Below, piece by piece: positions 23,054 through 31,409 of a stretch of 40,882 bases of DNA. How positions within the stretch are numbered: the stretch's first letter is position 1; every line of letters starts with the position of its first letter. The notes under the pieces are model-generated. The model did no database searches and was not told where the DNA came from. It saw nothing but the letters and a program-made list of their open reading frames with translations. Both the position numbers and the translations under genes were made by a program. The stretch comes from Sulfobacillus harzensis (lineage in GTDB: Bacteria > Bacillota > Sulfobacillia > Sulfobacillales > Sulfobacillaceae). The DNA lies in NCBI RefSeq assembly GCF_012933365.1, contig NZ_JABBVZ010000031.1, forward strand, positions 1 to 40,882, read 5' to 3'.

Positions 23054-23959
23054 ATGCAAGAGAACGCTTTGCGTCTAGAGAATGTGACGAAACGCTACGG
23101 GACCATGACCGCTGTCGACAACCTGACGTTGACGGTGCCATCCGGCATTGTTTTCGGCCTGCTCGGCCCCAATGGGGCTGGGAAGACAACCACGCTGGAA
23201 ATCGTTGAAGGCCTTCGACGGCCTGATGTCGGACACGTGTGGTGGGGCGACGTCGATGTTGCGCAACGCCCAGAGCGGGCCCGATCACGGTTTGGTGTAC
23301 AGCTGCAGACTAGCGCATTTTTTGAATTGCTGACGGTCAGAGAAACCCTTGAGCTGTTCCATAGCTTCTATCGCCGTCGCCTTCCGGTGCCCGAACTGAT
23401 TTCACGCCTTGACTTAGAAGAGAAGCAGAATGCCCGAGTCGACGGCCTCTCGGGCGGCCAGCGCCAACGTCTGGCCCTAGCCGTGGCGCTGATCAATGAC
23501 CCGGAGGTGGTGTTTCTTGACGAGCCATCTGCTGGTCTCGATCCCCAGGCACGCCGCAAGTTGTGGGAGGTCATCTTGGGGTTGAAGGCGGAAGGCCGAA
23601 CCGTCGTGTTGACCACCCATTACATGGAAGAGGCGGAATTTCTGGTCGATCGCCTGGCGATTATCGACCGCGGCCGTGTCCTCGACGAGGGAACGCCCCG
23701 GGAGCTCATTCAGCGCCATATGCCGGCCGCCGTCGTCGAGGTGTCGCGATCAGTCGGAGTGAATTCCACGGTGGACCTGCCTGCCGTGCGGCGGATGGAA
23801 GAACGTGATGAGGTCACCATGCTGGTCAGCGACCGCCTCGAAGACACGCTTGTGGGTCTCGTCAACTGGGCCCAGCGCGAAGGACGCACCATCACGGGAC
23901 TCACCACCCGCAATGCCACATTAGAAGATGTTTTCTTGGAGCTGACAGGGAGGAGCTGA
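23054..23959 (+). CDS. ABC-2 type exporter ATPase
   Basis: This is a 301-residue ATPase of the drug/lipid/antibiotic exporter type. Walker A GPNGAGKTT lies near residues 38-46, the signature is LSGGQRQRLALAVALI and Walker B VVFLDEPSAGLDP, with the switch His in TTHYMEEAE. A C-terminal regulatory tail follows (VNSTVDLPAVRRMEE region). Among two possible ATGs, the one at 23054 has AAGGAGGAG in front and is preferred over 23036. Its stop is inside a 14-bp tandem duplication that also carries the ribosome site of the next gene. It probably works with the adjacent permease under YtrA-like control. Confidence 0.9.
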   Translation: MQENALRLENVTKRYGTMTAVDNLTLTVPSGIVFGLLGPNGAGKTTTLEIVEGLRRPDVGHVWWGDVDVAQRPERARSRFGVQLQTSAFFELLTVRETLELFHSFYRRRLPVPELISRLDLEEKQNARVDGLSGGQRQRLALAVALINDPEVVFLDEPSAGLDPQARRKLWEVILGLKAEGRTVVLTTHYMEEAEFLVDRLAIIDRGRVLDEGTPRELIQRHMPAAVVEVSRSVGVNSTVDLPAVRRMEERDEVTMLVSDRLEDTLVGLVNWAQREGRTITGLTTRNATLEDVFLELTGRS

Positions 23960-23968
23960 CAGGGAGGA
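23941..23968 (+). repeat. 14-bp perfect tandem duplication at the ATPase/permease junction
   Basis: GCTGACAGGGAGGA occurs twice head to tail (23941-23954, 23955-23968). The first copy encodes the last codons of the ATPase. Its stop TGA is in the second copy, whose AGGGAGGA serves the permease start. Slippage here would change the ATPase C-terminus. Confidence 0.85.
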
Positions 23969-23978
23969 GCTTACGCGA

Positions 23979-25046
23979 ATGAACGCCATTATCGTGCTTA
24001 CCCGCAGTCTGCTTCGACAGACGGTACGCAATCGTCAGGGCTTGTTTTGGACGTTGTTTTTCCCTCTCGTGCTCATGCTCGTCTTCAGCTTCCTCGGGAA
24101 CTCTCAAAATCGGGTCAACTTAGCCATCGTTGCACCCCCGGGGCAATCACCTGCCGTCGTCAAGGCCTTTCAGCAATCTCCGCTTTTTCACGTCCAGAAG
24201 CTCGGCCGCCATGCCGCTTTGCAGGAGGTGCAACGGGGACAAATGGACGCAGCTCTGCTCATCCCTTCCGAAGTAGCGCACCACACCACAACACTAACCC
24301 TGCGATACAACAACGCGAACGCGGTGAGTGCGCAGCAGGCTGTCGGTGCCGTTGATGCCTTTGTAGCCCAAACCGACATTGCATTGTCGGGAAGTCCCCC
24401 GCTCTTTCGAGTGTCCGCGCATGCGATGACGCACTCACACAGTGCCACCTACCTGGACTTTTTGCTGCCGGGCATCTTGGCGCTGATGACGATGCAAAAT
24501 AGTCTCTTTGGCATTGGATCCGGTTTGACCCGGTGGAAAGAAAAAGGCATCCTGCGGCGTTTTCGGGCAACTCCAGTCAAGCCGGCCCAATTGCTCGCAG
24601 CCACGGTCGTCAACTATGTGGTGATCGGTCTCGCGAGTGCGGCTATCGTAATTGGATTCGCCACCCTCATCTTGCATGCGTCCGTTTTGGTGCCTGTGGG
24701 GCCGACCCTGTTGGTTTTGCTCCTGGGCATGGCCTCCTTCTTGTCGATCGGATTTATCGTCGCCGGGTTATCGAAAAGCCAGGAAGCGACAATCCCCATC
24801 ATTAACCTCATCAGCTTCCCCATGATGTTTTTATCGGGTGTTTTTTTCCCGGTGTCGTCGCTGCCCCGTATTCTGGCTGACATCGTCCAATACTTTCCCC
24901 TCACGTATGTCTCCAACGCATTACGCGGTCTTATGAGCGGCCAATTGACCATCGGCGCCGCAGCGTTTCGAACCGACATGGTGGGTTTGGCGGTTTGGAT
25001 CGTAGTGACAGGGGCCATAGCGTCTCGGGCTTGGCGGTGGGAATGA
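23979..25046 (+). CDS. ABC-2 type exporter permease
   Basis: This is a 355-residue permease with one N-terminal hydrophobic segment (LFWTLFFPLVLMLVFSFLG), a roughly 150-residue extracytoplasmic domain, then five hydrophobic segments. The block TRWKEKGILRRFRATPVKP is the ABC-2 signature before the core segments, and FPMMFLSGVFFP is typical of the family. It functions with the preceding ATPase as a half-transporter, exporting an unknown compound, possibly an antibiotic or lipid. It follows the ATPase after 19 bp. Confidence 0.88.
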   Translation: MNAIIVLTRSLLRQTVRNRQGLFWTLFFPLVLMLVFSFLGNSQNRVNLAIVAPPGQSPAVVKAFQQSPLFHVQKLGRHAALQEVQRGQMDAALLIPSEVAHHTTTLTLRYNNANAVSAQQAVGAVDAFVAQTDIALSGSPPLFRVSAHAMTHSHSATYLDFLLPGILALMTMQNSLFGIGSGLTRWKEKGILRRFRATPVKPAQLLAATVVNYVVIGLASAAIVIGFATLILHASVLVPVGPTLLVLLLGMASFLSIGFIVAGLSKSQEATIPIINLISFPMMFLSGVFFPVSSLPRILADIVQYFPLTYVSNALRGLMSGQLTIGAAAFRTDMVGLAVWIVVTGAIASRAWRWE

Positions 25047-25108
25047 GCCGGTAGGTCCGTCTGCGCGCAGCCCGTGCAATTTTGGACAAGACCGACACGG
25101 AGGGAGCG

Positions 25109-25513
25109 ATGCATTTGGAGGAACGGGACGTCGGCCCACTCCGCTTTGTGCTGGATTTAAGCCAACCCATCTATGAACAGATCGTGGAACAGATGAGCGG
25201 TGCCATTGCGCGGGGGGACTTGGACCTGGGCGAGAAGCTTCCATCGGTCCGTGACCTGGCGCAGGGCCTGAAGGCCGCTCCCAATACCGTCGTGCATGCG
25301 TATCAGGAATTGGAGCGTGAAGGTCTCATCGAAACCCGGCGTGGCCAAGGCACCTTCGTCACGACGTCGACGTCCGTTGTTCACGAATTTCGGACGACAC
25401 TTGCCAAAGAGCTCGCGGCTCAGTTTCTTCAGCAAATGCGGCGATTAGGGTTTTCGCTCACCGATATTCAACATCTGTTGTGGGAGCGAGGTAAAGGAGG
25501 AAACAAGACCTGA
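25109..25513 (+). CDS. GntR-family regulator, YtrA subfamily
   Basis: This is a 134-residue short GntR protein. The wing-helix domain covers about residues 20-90 (PIYEQIVEQMSGAIARGDL, KLPSVRDLAQGLKAAPNTVVHAYQELEREGLI, RRGQGTFV), followed by a short dimerisation helix pair rather than a large effector domain, as in YtrA. GGAGGGAG precedes the ATG at 25109. It is the third gene of the ABC exporter operon, and the matching YtrA-type operator lies upstream of the first gene. Such regulators often respond to cell-envelope antibiotics. The downstream ATPase, normally present in ytr-type operons, is decayed. Confidence 0.88.
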   Translation: MHLEERDVGPLRFVLDLSQPIYEQIVEQMSGAIARGDLDLGEKLPSVRDLAQGLKAAPNTVVHAYQELEREGLIETRRGQGTFVTTSTSVVHEFRTTLAKELAAQFLQQMRRLGFSLTDIQHLLWERGKGGNKT

Positions 25514-26303
25514 TGGCAAACTTGGTGGGGGCGTGCACCGATGTGAGTAACGGTATGGCAAACGGATCGCCCTTGACCGGCTGACTCTCGAGATTTCCAG
25601 GGGCGGGATTATCGGGGTTCTGGGACCGGACCTAATGGCTCAGGCAAGTCCACCTTGTTCCGCACCTTGATGGGACTCACCCGACCGGACACCAGCCATC
25701 CGCGTCATGGGCGCCCATCCCGGATGGCAGAGGAATGCTGATACGAGAGAAAAAATGGTACGGTGGGATGGTGGCTCGCCTGCGATGCCGCGATGGAAGC
25801 TCTTGCTGTCGAAATGGGTGGCGTCCATGATTTTGATGGTGCCGAGATCAGGCTACCTCGCGGTGCTGACTCTGCTTGGGATCTACACCATGGTCGTGAA
25901 TGGCACCCTGTCGTCCACCGTCCAATTCCATTTTTTACTCAACGGCTTGATTTAGACCGCCATGATGTACTGTCTCATTCCGCCTATGGCGGCCCTGGGG
26001 GTGCTGTTGGGCGTCCTGACCTATTCGCGGTTGAAGGATCTCAACCCGGCTGTTTGGCTGCTGCTGATAGCGGCGAGTTGGCTACCAGTGACGCACCCTA
26101 GCTTGTACGTGGCCGTCAGCCAATCGACGACGCTGACCGTCAAGCCAGCCTTCGGTACAGCGATAGGCGACATGGCGTCTCGCCTGTGGCATCGTTTGGC
26201 TGGCCACCCGCGTCTTGACCCGGTTGACGGCCATTTAGCGTCACAAGCCAACGGCGGAACTCGCAGGTGCAGCGAACAAGAGCGCTGCCTTGGCGACTGG
26301 TGA
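25513..26303 (+). pseudogene. Decayed ABC transporter genes (ATPase and permease remnants)
   Basis: Translated pieces show an ATPase start (DVS..., RLTLEISRGGIIGVLGP), then a frame change, with the Walker A continuation GPNGSGKSTLFRTLMGLTRPD in another frame. An extra GGACC at the junction (about 25623-25632) looks like a 5-bp duplication. After IRVMGAHPGWQRNADTRE the ATPase ends without Q-loop, signature or Walker B. A hydrophobic permease-like piece follows (KWVASMILMVPRSGYLAVLTLLGI), broken by TAG at 25953-25955, then MMYCLIPPMAALGVLLGVL and more. Multiple lesions mark this as a dead second ABC system of the ytr type beginning one base after the regulator. Confidence 0.8.
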
Positions 26304-26710
26304 AAGACTTGGAAGAAGAGCTATCCGGATGCAGTGATGACCAGAACCAATACAGAGACACTTCGTGTTGATCCATCTTCCAATTGATAGTGGTTGCTCA
26401 AAAGTGAGAACCAGCGGCAAGCACTTATGCGCTAACCCCCCGTTCGCGTAAGACAACGGAGTAATGTCGAATTGCGTGCTGACCAAATAGTGGACCGTAT
26501 GAAATTGGTCGCCGGCACGAAGAAGCATAGGACGACGCCTAAACAACCATGGGGGGCTCTTAGGCTACCACGCGGTGCCAGCGCCGGGGCCTGAAAATCC
26601 AAGGCCCCCGGCCCATGGCCACCTTCACTGCCCCTCCCTCCAGCCATTCACGCTGGGGCATCCATTACAACTTTATTCCCGGCCAGTACGGCCAGGAATC
26701 TCATACCCTC
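26304..26710. other. Non-coding stretch with no recognisable gene
   Basis: Neither strand shows a convincing reading frame with a ribosome site or known family motifs. TTGATAGTGGTTGCTCAAAAGTGAGAACC near 26386-26413 has the look of an insertion-sequence end, but no partner repeat is visible. The stretch follows the decayed ABC genes and is probably further decay debris before the paa promoter. Confidence 0.5.
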
Positions 26711-26757
26711 TTGCAATACCAAAGCCAACCCAGTATCGTATTCATAACAAGCGCTTG
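26711..26757 (+). promoter_or_regulatory. paa promoter with CAAGCGCTTG palindrome at the start site
   Basis: -35 TTGCAA (26711-26716), a 17-nt spacer and -10 TATCGT (26734-26739). The perfect 10-bp palindrome CAAGCGCTTG (26748-26757) covers the predicted transcription start and lies between the -10 and the AGGAGGAG ribosome site of paaA. It is a good candidate operator for a phenylacetate-responsive repressor, although none is encoded nearby. Confidence 0.55.
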
Positions 26758-26777
26758 CTTGGTTAGGAGGAGATACT

Positions 26778-27716
26778 GTGTCCGACCGGGAAATGGAGTT
26801 CAATCAACGGATTGCCGCGGGAGAGAAAATTGAAGCCGTGGACTGGATGCCGGATGAATATCGCAATCTCTTGATTAAACAGATTCACATGCACGGCATC
26901 AGTGAAATCATGGGTGCCTACCCGGAAAAAGAATGGGTAACCAAGGCTCCCTCAATCAAGCGAAAGCTCGCCTTGAACGCCAAAGTGCAGGATGAAATTG
27001 GCCATGGCCAAATGCTGTTGCGGCTTGCCGAGGATTTGAGCCGACCCTATCATCGCGGCCGCGAAGCCTTGATGGATGATGTGTTGGACGGGCGCGTCAA
27101 GTTCCACAACGTCTTTCACTTGGAAGCGCCGACCTGGGCGGACGCTGGCGTCATTGGATTCTTAGTCGACGGAGGCGCCATCATTACCCAGGCCATGCTG
27201 TTAAACTCCTCGTACGCGCCGTATGCCCGCATGTTGAAGCGGATTGTCGCGGAAGAAAGCTTTCACATGCAGCACGGCGAATCGGTGGTATTGGCGCTGG
27301 CCTCGGGAACCGAGGAGCAACGCGCGATGCTGCAGGGCGCGATTAACCGTTGGTGGCCCGCCATGATGTTCTTTTTCGGACCGCGAGAAATGGGACCATC
27401 ATCCAAGCGGATGCTGGACTACCGAATCCGCACCATGACCAACGAAGAGCTTCGGCAAAAATTCATCAACCGCTATGCCCCCCGCATCCAAGCCCTGGGC
27501 ATCGACATTCCAGATCCGGCGCTTCGGCACAATCCGGCAACTAACCTCTGGTCCTACACCGATCCGGACTGGGAGTGGTTTTCTGATGTCGTGCACAACA
27601 ATGCCGGCCCCATGTCTCAGGCGCGGCTGGCGCTGCGCCGCCAAGCCCAGCAGGATTTGGCCTGGTTCCGCCAAGCGCAACAGCGTGCTGCCGCAGCGGC
27701 GACCCGCGGCGCCTAA
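26778..27716 (+). CDS. paaA: Phenylacetyl-CoA 1,2-epoxidase subunit A (catalytic)
   Basis: This is the 312-residue ferritin-like di-iron oxygenase subunit that epoxidises the ring of phenylacetyl-CoA. Motifs include AVDWMPDEYRNLLIKQI, the iron-binding helices with QDEIGHGQML and EESFHMQHGE (ExxH pairs), and WWPAMMFFFGP. GTG start behind AGGAGGAG. It heads paaABCD on one strand. All di-iron ligand motifs appear intact, so it should be active if an electron donor (PaaE-type reductase) exists elsewhere. Confidence 0.93.
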   Translation: MSDREMEFNQRIAAGEKIEAVDWMPDEYRNLLIKQIHMHGISEIMGAYPEKEWVTKAPSIKRKLALNAKVQDEIGHGQMLLRLAEDLSRPYHRGREALMDDVLDGRVKFHNVFHLEAPTWADAGVIGFLVDGGAIITQAMLLNSSYAPYARMLKRIVAEESFHMQHGESVVLALASGTEEQRAMLQGAINRWWPAMMFFFGPREMGPSSKRMLDYRIRTMTNEELRQKFINRYAPRIQALGIDIPDPALRHNPATNLWSYTDPDWEWFSDVVHNNAGPMSQARLALRRQAQQDLAWFRQAQQRAAAAATRGA

Positions 27717-27739
27717 AATGCTAGAAAGGAGTGGCTCCC

Positions 27740-28093
27740 TTGGCCATTGACGATCTTCCGGTATACGAGGTGTTTTGGCAAAAGGACGCCCTAAGCTTTG
27801 CCACACATGTGGGCAGCGTTCGCGCGGCGTCGGACCAGGCGGCTTTGGAAGCGGCCCGTGAAGCGTATTTTCGGCGCGACAGCGCGTTTGACATCTGGGT
27901 GGTCCGCGAGGACCACATTGCACGGGCTCGTGTGATACCCGAAACCCTGCCGGACGCTCCCGAGACCAAGTCGTACCGCCTGCCCAATGGGTACGACAAC
28001 GCGCCCTTATGGAAGAAGTTTAAGGCGCAGGCACAAAAAATCGAGGATGTGGCCGCCGAAATGGCCGCGTCTCAAGGAGGGTCAGAACGGTGA
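27740..28093 (+). CDS. paaB: Phenylacetyl-CoA epoxidase subunit B
   Basis: This is a 117-residue structural subunit. The start LPVYEVFWQKDALSFATHVGSV followed by AREAYFRRDSAFDIWVV is the PaaB signature. A GTG at 27731 sits inside the ribosome site; TTG at 27740 with AAAGGAG 8 nt upstream is preferred. It lies 23 bp after paaA and overlaps paaC by 4 bp (GTGA). In the epoxidase it bridges A/C heterodimers. Confidence 0.9.
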   Translation: MAIDDLPVYEVFWQKDALSFATHVGSVRAASDQAALEAAREAYFRRDSAFDIWVVREDHIARARVIPETLPDAPETKSYRLPNGYDNAPLWKKFKAQAQKIEDVAAEMAASQGGSER

Positions 28094-28863
28094 GGCTGGT
28101 TACCCAGGAGCACATTGACGGATTAAAGCATCTTCTCATCCCCGTGGCGGATGACGAATGGATGATGGGACACCGAGGGTCCGAATGGCTTGCACTCGCC
28201 CCCGATCTGGAAGAAGATCTGGCGCTAAGCTCGTTAAGCCAGGACGAGATGGGCCATGCCCAGCTCTTTTACGACTTGGCGCACGGGTTGGGCGAGAGAG
28301 AGGCCGATTATCAAGTGTACCACCGCCCCGCCGACCGCTGGCATCACGCCGCGCTGACCGCCAGGCCGCGGGATGGTTGGGCCGAATGGGTGGTGCGCCG
28401 CTACCTCTATGAAATCTTCGACAGTGTGCGCCGCCGGGCTTTCAGCCAAATCCCCTATCCCCCCTTGCTGGCCGCGCTGAAGAAAATGGACCTTGAAGAA
28501 TCGTACCACCTTACCCATTCGCGGTCCCTGATGCGCGCCCTGGCGTTTGGCGGTTCGGAAAGCCGCGCGTACCTCGACCAGGCGCTCAAGACGGACTGGC
28601 CGCTGGTCCCCGATTTCTTTGAATGGTCCGGGCCGGACGATTTCTGGGCCGGATTCGCGGTCCATGATCTCGCACCGAGTGTCATGCGCAGCAACGTCCA
28701 ATCCGTGGTGCAACGGGACTTTTCCGACTGGGGAATTGCCTGGCCGGGCGACTTTGGGCCCGCGTCCCGAAAGGCCCGCCACCACATCGGCTCAGATGAA
28801 CTCGCAGCACTGTTGAACGAGATGCGAGAAGTCCGACAGGTAGCCCCGGCGTCCAATTGGTAG
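28090..28863 (+). CDS. paaC: Phenylacetyl-CoA epoxidase subunit C
   Basis: This 257-residue ferritin-like structural partner of PaaA has recognisable family blocks DDEWMMGHRGSEWL, LSSLSQDEMGHAQLFYDL, VVRRYLYEIFDSVRR and EESYHLTHSRSLMRAL. It starts with GTG overlapping the paaB stop. It retains an EMGHA segment like the di-iron motif although PaaC is regarded as non-catalytic. Its length and position in the operon are typical. Confidence 0.92.
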   Translation: MRLVTQEHIDGLKHLLIPVADDEWMMGHRGSEWLALAPDLEEDLALSSLSQDEMGHAQLFYDLAHGLGEREADYQVYHRPADRWHHAALTARPRDGWAEWVVRRYLYEIFDSVRRRAFSQIPYPPLLAALKKMDLEESYHLTHSRSLMRALAFGGSESRAYLDQALKTDWPLVPDFFEWSGPDDFWAGFAVHDLAPSVMRSNVQSVVQRDFSDWGIAWPGDFGPASRKARHHIGSDELAALLNEMREVRQVAPASNW

Positions 28864-28887
28864 ACCGGGGAACAAAGGAGATTCGAA

Positions 28888-29343
28888 ATGGTGACGAGAC
28901 AAGAGGTGCTGCATCGTCTGCAGGCGGTGCACGATCCGGAAATTCCAGATCTGAGCATCGTCGACATGGGGATGGTGACCGACGTGGTCGTGACGAACGA
29001 CTCCGTAGAGGTGACGCTCAGACCGACCTATATTGGCTGTCCCGCTTTAGACTGGATCAAATCCGCCGTCGAACGTGCCCTGGAGCCCACGATAGCCGAG
29101 GTTCAATTTAACATGACCGCTTTGTGGTCCACGTCAGATTTGTCGGAACAAGGTCGCGACCGGTTGAAGCGGTTCGGCATTGCCCCGCCGCGGGAAGGCG
29201 GCGAGGCGGTGGAGTGTCCGCATTGCGGATCGGACGACACCCACATGACCAGTCCGTTCGGATCCACCCTCTGTCGTTCCATCTACTATTGCCAGCACTG
29301 CCAAGTTCCCTTTGAAGCGTGGAAGACGCTGGGGCGAGCCTAG
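28888..29343 (+). CDS. paaD: Phenylacetyl-CoA epoxidase subunit D (PaaD/PaaJ, MIP18-type)
   Basis: This is a 151-residue protein with an N-terminal MIP18/DUF59 domain (LQAVHDPEIPDLSIVDMGMV, with TYIGCPALD) and a C-terminal zinc-ribbon-like part (ECPHCGSDDTHM ... IYYCQHCQVPF, four cysteines). PaaD is thought to help iron-sulfur or di-iron maturation of the epoxidase system. It is the last gene of the cluster. The reductase gene paaE, usually next, is missing; a hairpin and a convergent gene follow instead. Confidence 0.92.
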   Translation: MVTRQEVLHRLQAVHDPEIPDLSIVDMGMVTDVVVTNDSVEVTLRPTYIGCPALDWIKSAVERALEPTIAEVQFNMTALWSTSDLSEQGRDRLKRFGIAPPREGGEAVECPHCGSDDTHMTSPFGSTLCRSIYYCQHCQVPFEAWKTLGRA

Positions 29344-29388
29344 TTGCCGCGCCCCCCACACCAACAGGGTGGGATTGCCTTGTTCGGC

Positions 29389-29452
29389 GAACACCACGGG
29401 TGAAAGAGAATGCGCCGTCTCAGTCGGGACTCTGAGACGGCGTTGGGTGTTC
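29389..29452. terminator. Bidirectional hairpin between paaD and cimA
   Basis: A perfect 11-bp stem CGCCGTCTCAG/CTGAGACGGCG (29413-29423 with 29432-29442) lies inside an outer pair GAACACC/GGTGTTC (29389-29395 with 29446-29452). It lies between two convergent genes. Neither side has a strong T-run, so termination may be partial. Confidence 0.6.
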
Positions 29453-29465
29453 TCATGATTTTCCG

Positions 29466-31043
29466 CTACGCTTGGCTTTCTACCGCTTCTTGGTGGCGAC
29501 TGGGCGCCTCTTCGCTCCACAGCAAAAAATCGATGGCATCCACCAATGCCTGCCATGACGCGACCAAGATATTGCGCGACACGCCGACTGTCTGAATCAC
29601 GCGGTTGTGGTATTCCGATCGGATCCACACGCGCACGGCAGCCCCCGTCGCATCCCGCCCGTTCAGAACCCGCACTTTGTAGTCGGTTAAATGCAGATCG
29701 CGGACTTGCGGGTAGACTTGGGTCAGCGCCTTCCGCATGGCCTCGTCCAATGCATGGACGGGTCCAGCGCCCTCTCCCACCTCCACGAAGCGGGCGCCGC
29801 CCACCAGAATTCGCACTGTCGCCTCACAAATGGATGTGGAGTCGTGCGTGACGGAAACATGAAACCGGTCGACCCCGTAATAGGCCGGGACGTGATGCAA
29901 TGATCGCTCGACCATGAGCCGCATCGACGAGTCGGCATCCTCGAACTGATAGCCGTCGGCCTCCAATTGCTTGACTTGCTCCACCAGGGCTTGAATTTGC
30001 TCGGCATTCAACAACGAGTCAAAGTGATACAGCAAATTGGAACGGCCAGAGAGCTCAGACACCAAAATCCGCCGCGTCTGTCCCACTTGAGCCGGGTCGA
30101 TATGTTCGTAGGCTTCCGGATGCTTGCGCACCGCCCCCGCGTGCACCCCTCCTTTATGGGCAAAGGCATTTTCACCCACATAGGGGGCGCCGTCATCAGC
30201 GGCCAGATTGGCGATTTCGGAGACCGTACGAGACAACCGGGTCAAGTCCTTGAGCCGCTCGACGCGGCCCGCCTCGAAGCCCATTTTCCAAACCAAGTTC
30301 GGCCAAACGGTACATAAATTGGCGTTTCCGCAACGCTCGCCATACCCATTGATGGTTCCCTGCACCATGGTGGCCCCGGCGGCCACGGCCTCCAGGGAAT
30401 TAGCCACCGCAAGCCCGGCATCATTGTGAGCATGAATGCCCAACGGCAGTCGGCTGACAGTTTTCGCAGCCTCCACGCCATTACGAATGTCGATGGGCAG
30501 CCCACCACCATTGGTGTCGCACAAAACCAGCCATGATGCCCCACCGGCCTCCGCTGCCGACAATACCGCCAAGGCATAATCGGGTGCGGCTCGGTACCCA
30601 TCGAAATAATGCTCAGCATCAAATATGACCGTGACGCCGTGCTCCACCAAGAAGCGAACCGATTCCTCCACCATGCGCAGGTTTTCGGTCACGTCGGTCT
30701 CGAGGATCTGCTCGACTTGAAAGACGGACGCCTTGCCAAAGAGGGTCGCGACCGGGACTTCCAATTCCAGAATGCTTCGCAAGCTGGCATCCTCATCGAC
30801 CAAAATGCCCTTCCGGCGCGTGCTGCCGAATGCCGCCACCTGCGCGGTTTGGAACTGGCCACGAGTGCGTTCAAAAAACGCCGTGTCTTTCGGGTTGGAC
30901 GCCGGCCATCCGCCCTCGATGAAATCCATGCCGTAATCGTCAAGAAGCTGCGCAATTTGGAGTTTGTCCTCCAACGACAAGCTGAGACCACGGCGTTGTG
31001 TCCCATCCCGCAATGTCGTGTCATACAAATAGACTCGTGCCAT
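29466..31043 (-). CDS. cimA: (R)-citramalate synthase
   Basis: This is a 525-residue DRE-TIM metallolyase that condenses pyruvate and acetyl-CoA to citramalate, the threonine-independent route to isoleucine. The N-terminal YLYDTTLRDGTQRRGLSLSLEDK has the catalytic RDGTQ. GIHAHNDAGLAVANSLEAV gives the metal-binding HxH, and the flexible and C-terminal LeuA-type allosteric domain covers the last 120 or so residues (LTDYKVRVLNGRDATGAAVRV). Length and ENAFAHKGGVHAGAV fit the CimA/LeuA-like group usually annotated as citramalate synthase. AGGGGG precedes the ATG. It is alone on its transcript. Confidence 0.9.
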   Translation of the reverse strand: MARVYLYDTTLRDGTQRRGLSLSLEDKLQIAQLLDDYGMDFIEGGWPASNPKDTAFFERTRGQFQTAQVAAFGSTRRKGILVDEDASLRSILELEVPVATLFGKASVFQVEQILETDVTENLRMVEESVRFLVEHGVTVIFDAEHYFDGYRAAPDYALAVLSAAEAGGASWLVLCDTNGGGLPIDIRNGVEAAKTVSRLPLGIHAHNDAGLAVANSLEAVAAGATMVQGTINGYGERCGNANLCTVWPNLVWKMGFEAGRVERLKDLTRLSRTVSEIANLAADDGAPYVGENAFAHKGGVHAGAVRKHPEAYEHIDPAQVGQTRRILVSELSGRSNLLYHFDSLLNAEQIQALVEQVKQLEADGYQFEDADSSMRLMVERSLHHVPAYYGVDRFHVSVTHDSTSICEATVRILVGGARFVEVGEGAGPVHALDEAMRKALTQVYPQVRDLHLTDYKVRVLNGRDATGAAVRVWIRSEYHNRVIQTVGVSRNILVASWQALVDAIDFLLWSEEAPSRHQEAVESQA

Positions 31044-31225
31044 CCCGTTGCAACCCCCTGTCGCGTTAATGAAATAAAGTTTCGAACACTATACCATAAT
31101 GGATAAGGTTTCCGGGACGGCGTTAGAAATATGGTGGCCGGGAATCGCGTTCCCATGTTGCGCGCGTCGGCCTTACTCTCTAACCGATAATTCACTGAAT
31201 CGAAAGAAAGGCATTGTGAGGGGAC

Positions 31226-31267
31226 AAAAAAGCGCAGAGAGGGTGGCCTCTACCGAGGGTTGTGCGC
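31226..31267 (-). terminator. Rho-independent terminator of the sugar-acid operon
   Basis: On the minus strand GCGCA/TGCGC (plus 31263-31267 with 31232-31236) encloses AGAGG/CCTCT (plus 31247-31251 with 31238-31242), followed by TTTTTT (plus 31226-31231). It lies about 145 bp after the HIBADH-like gene. The rest of 31044-31409 holds no gene; the cimA promoter probably includes TATAGT near 31090. Confidence 0.75.
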
Positions 31268-31331
31268 GTTTTCCGCTCTGATGGCGCCTTCTATAAGAAA
31301 GGTGATGCCTCTCAATCGCCCATTAAGCACG

Positions 31332-31363
31332 GGGAGACCCCGCATGTCTCTCTGGGGCCTCCC
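31332..31363 (-). other. Strong 10-bp hairpin downstream of the HIBADH-like gene
   Basis: GGGAGACCCC (31332-31341) pairs with GGGGCCTCCC (31354-31363), with one G-U pair and a 12-nt loop. It lies 47 bp after the stop codon and lacks a T-run, so it may protect the 3' end of the operon mRNA ahead of the true terminator. Confidence 0.5.
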
Positions 31364-31409
31364 AGTCCGCAGAAAACGTAGCGCAGGACGCCAGCTGGCT
31401 TCCTGCCTC

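Noticed and set aside
25953-25955. In-frame TAG inside a permease-like frame, considered as another recoding site.
   Set aside because: It is TAG rather than TGA, does not align with a Cys, and the surrounding genes have frameshifts and deletions, so this is a pseudogene.
26386-26413. Possible insertion-sequence end in the 26.3-26.7 kb gap.
   Set aside because: No matching inverted partner, no transposase fragment and no target duplication could be found by eye.
26241-26546. Minus-strand 101-codon open frame in the gap before paaA.
   Set aside because: No ribosome site, no recognisable motif, and it overlaps decayed ABC sequence on the other strand.
29363-29376. AGGGTGGGATTGCC resembles the conserved T-box antiterminator sequence.
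   Set aside because: The match is partial, it lies 3' of paaD on the plus strand with no downstream plus-strand gene, and no specifier or stem I structure is evident.
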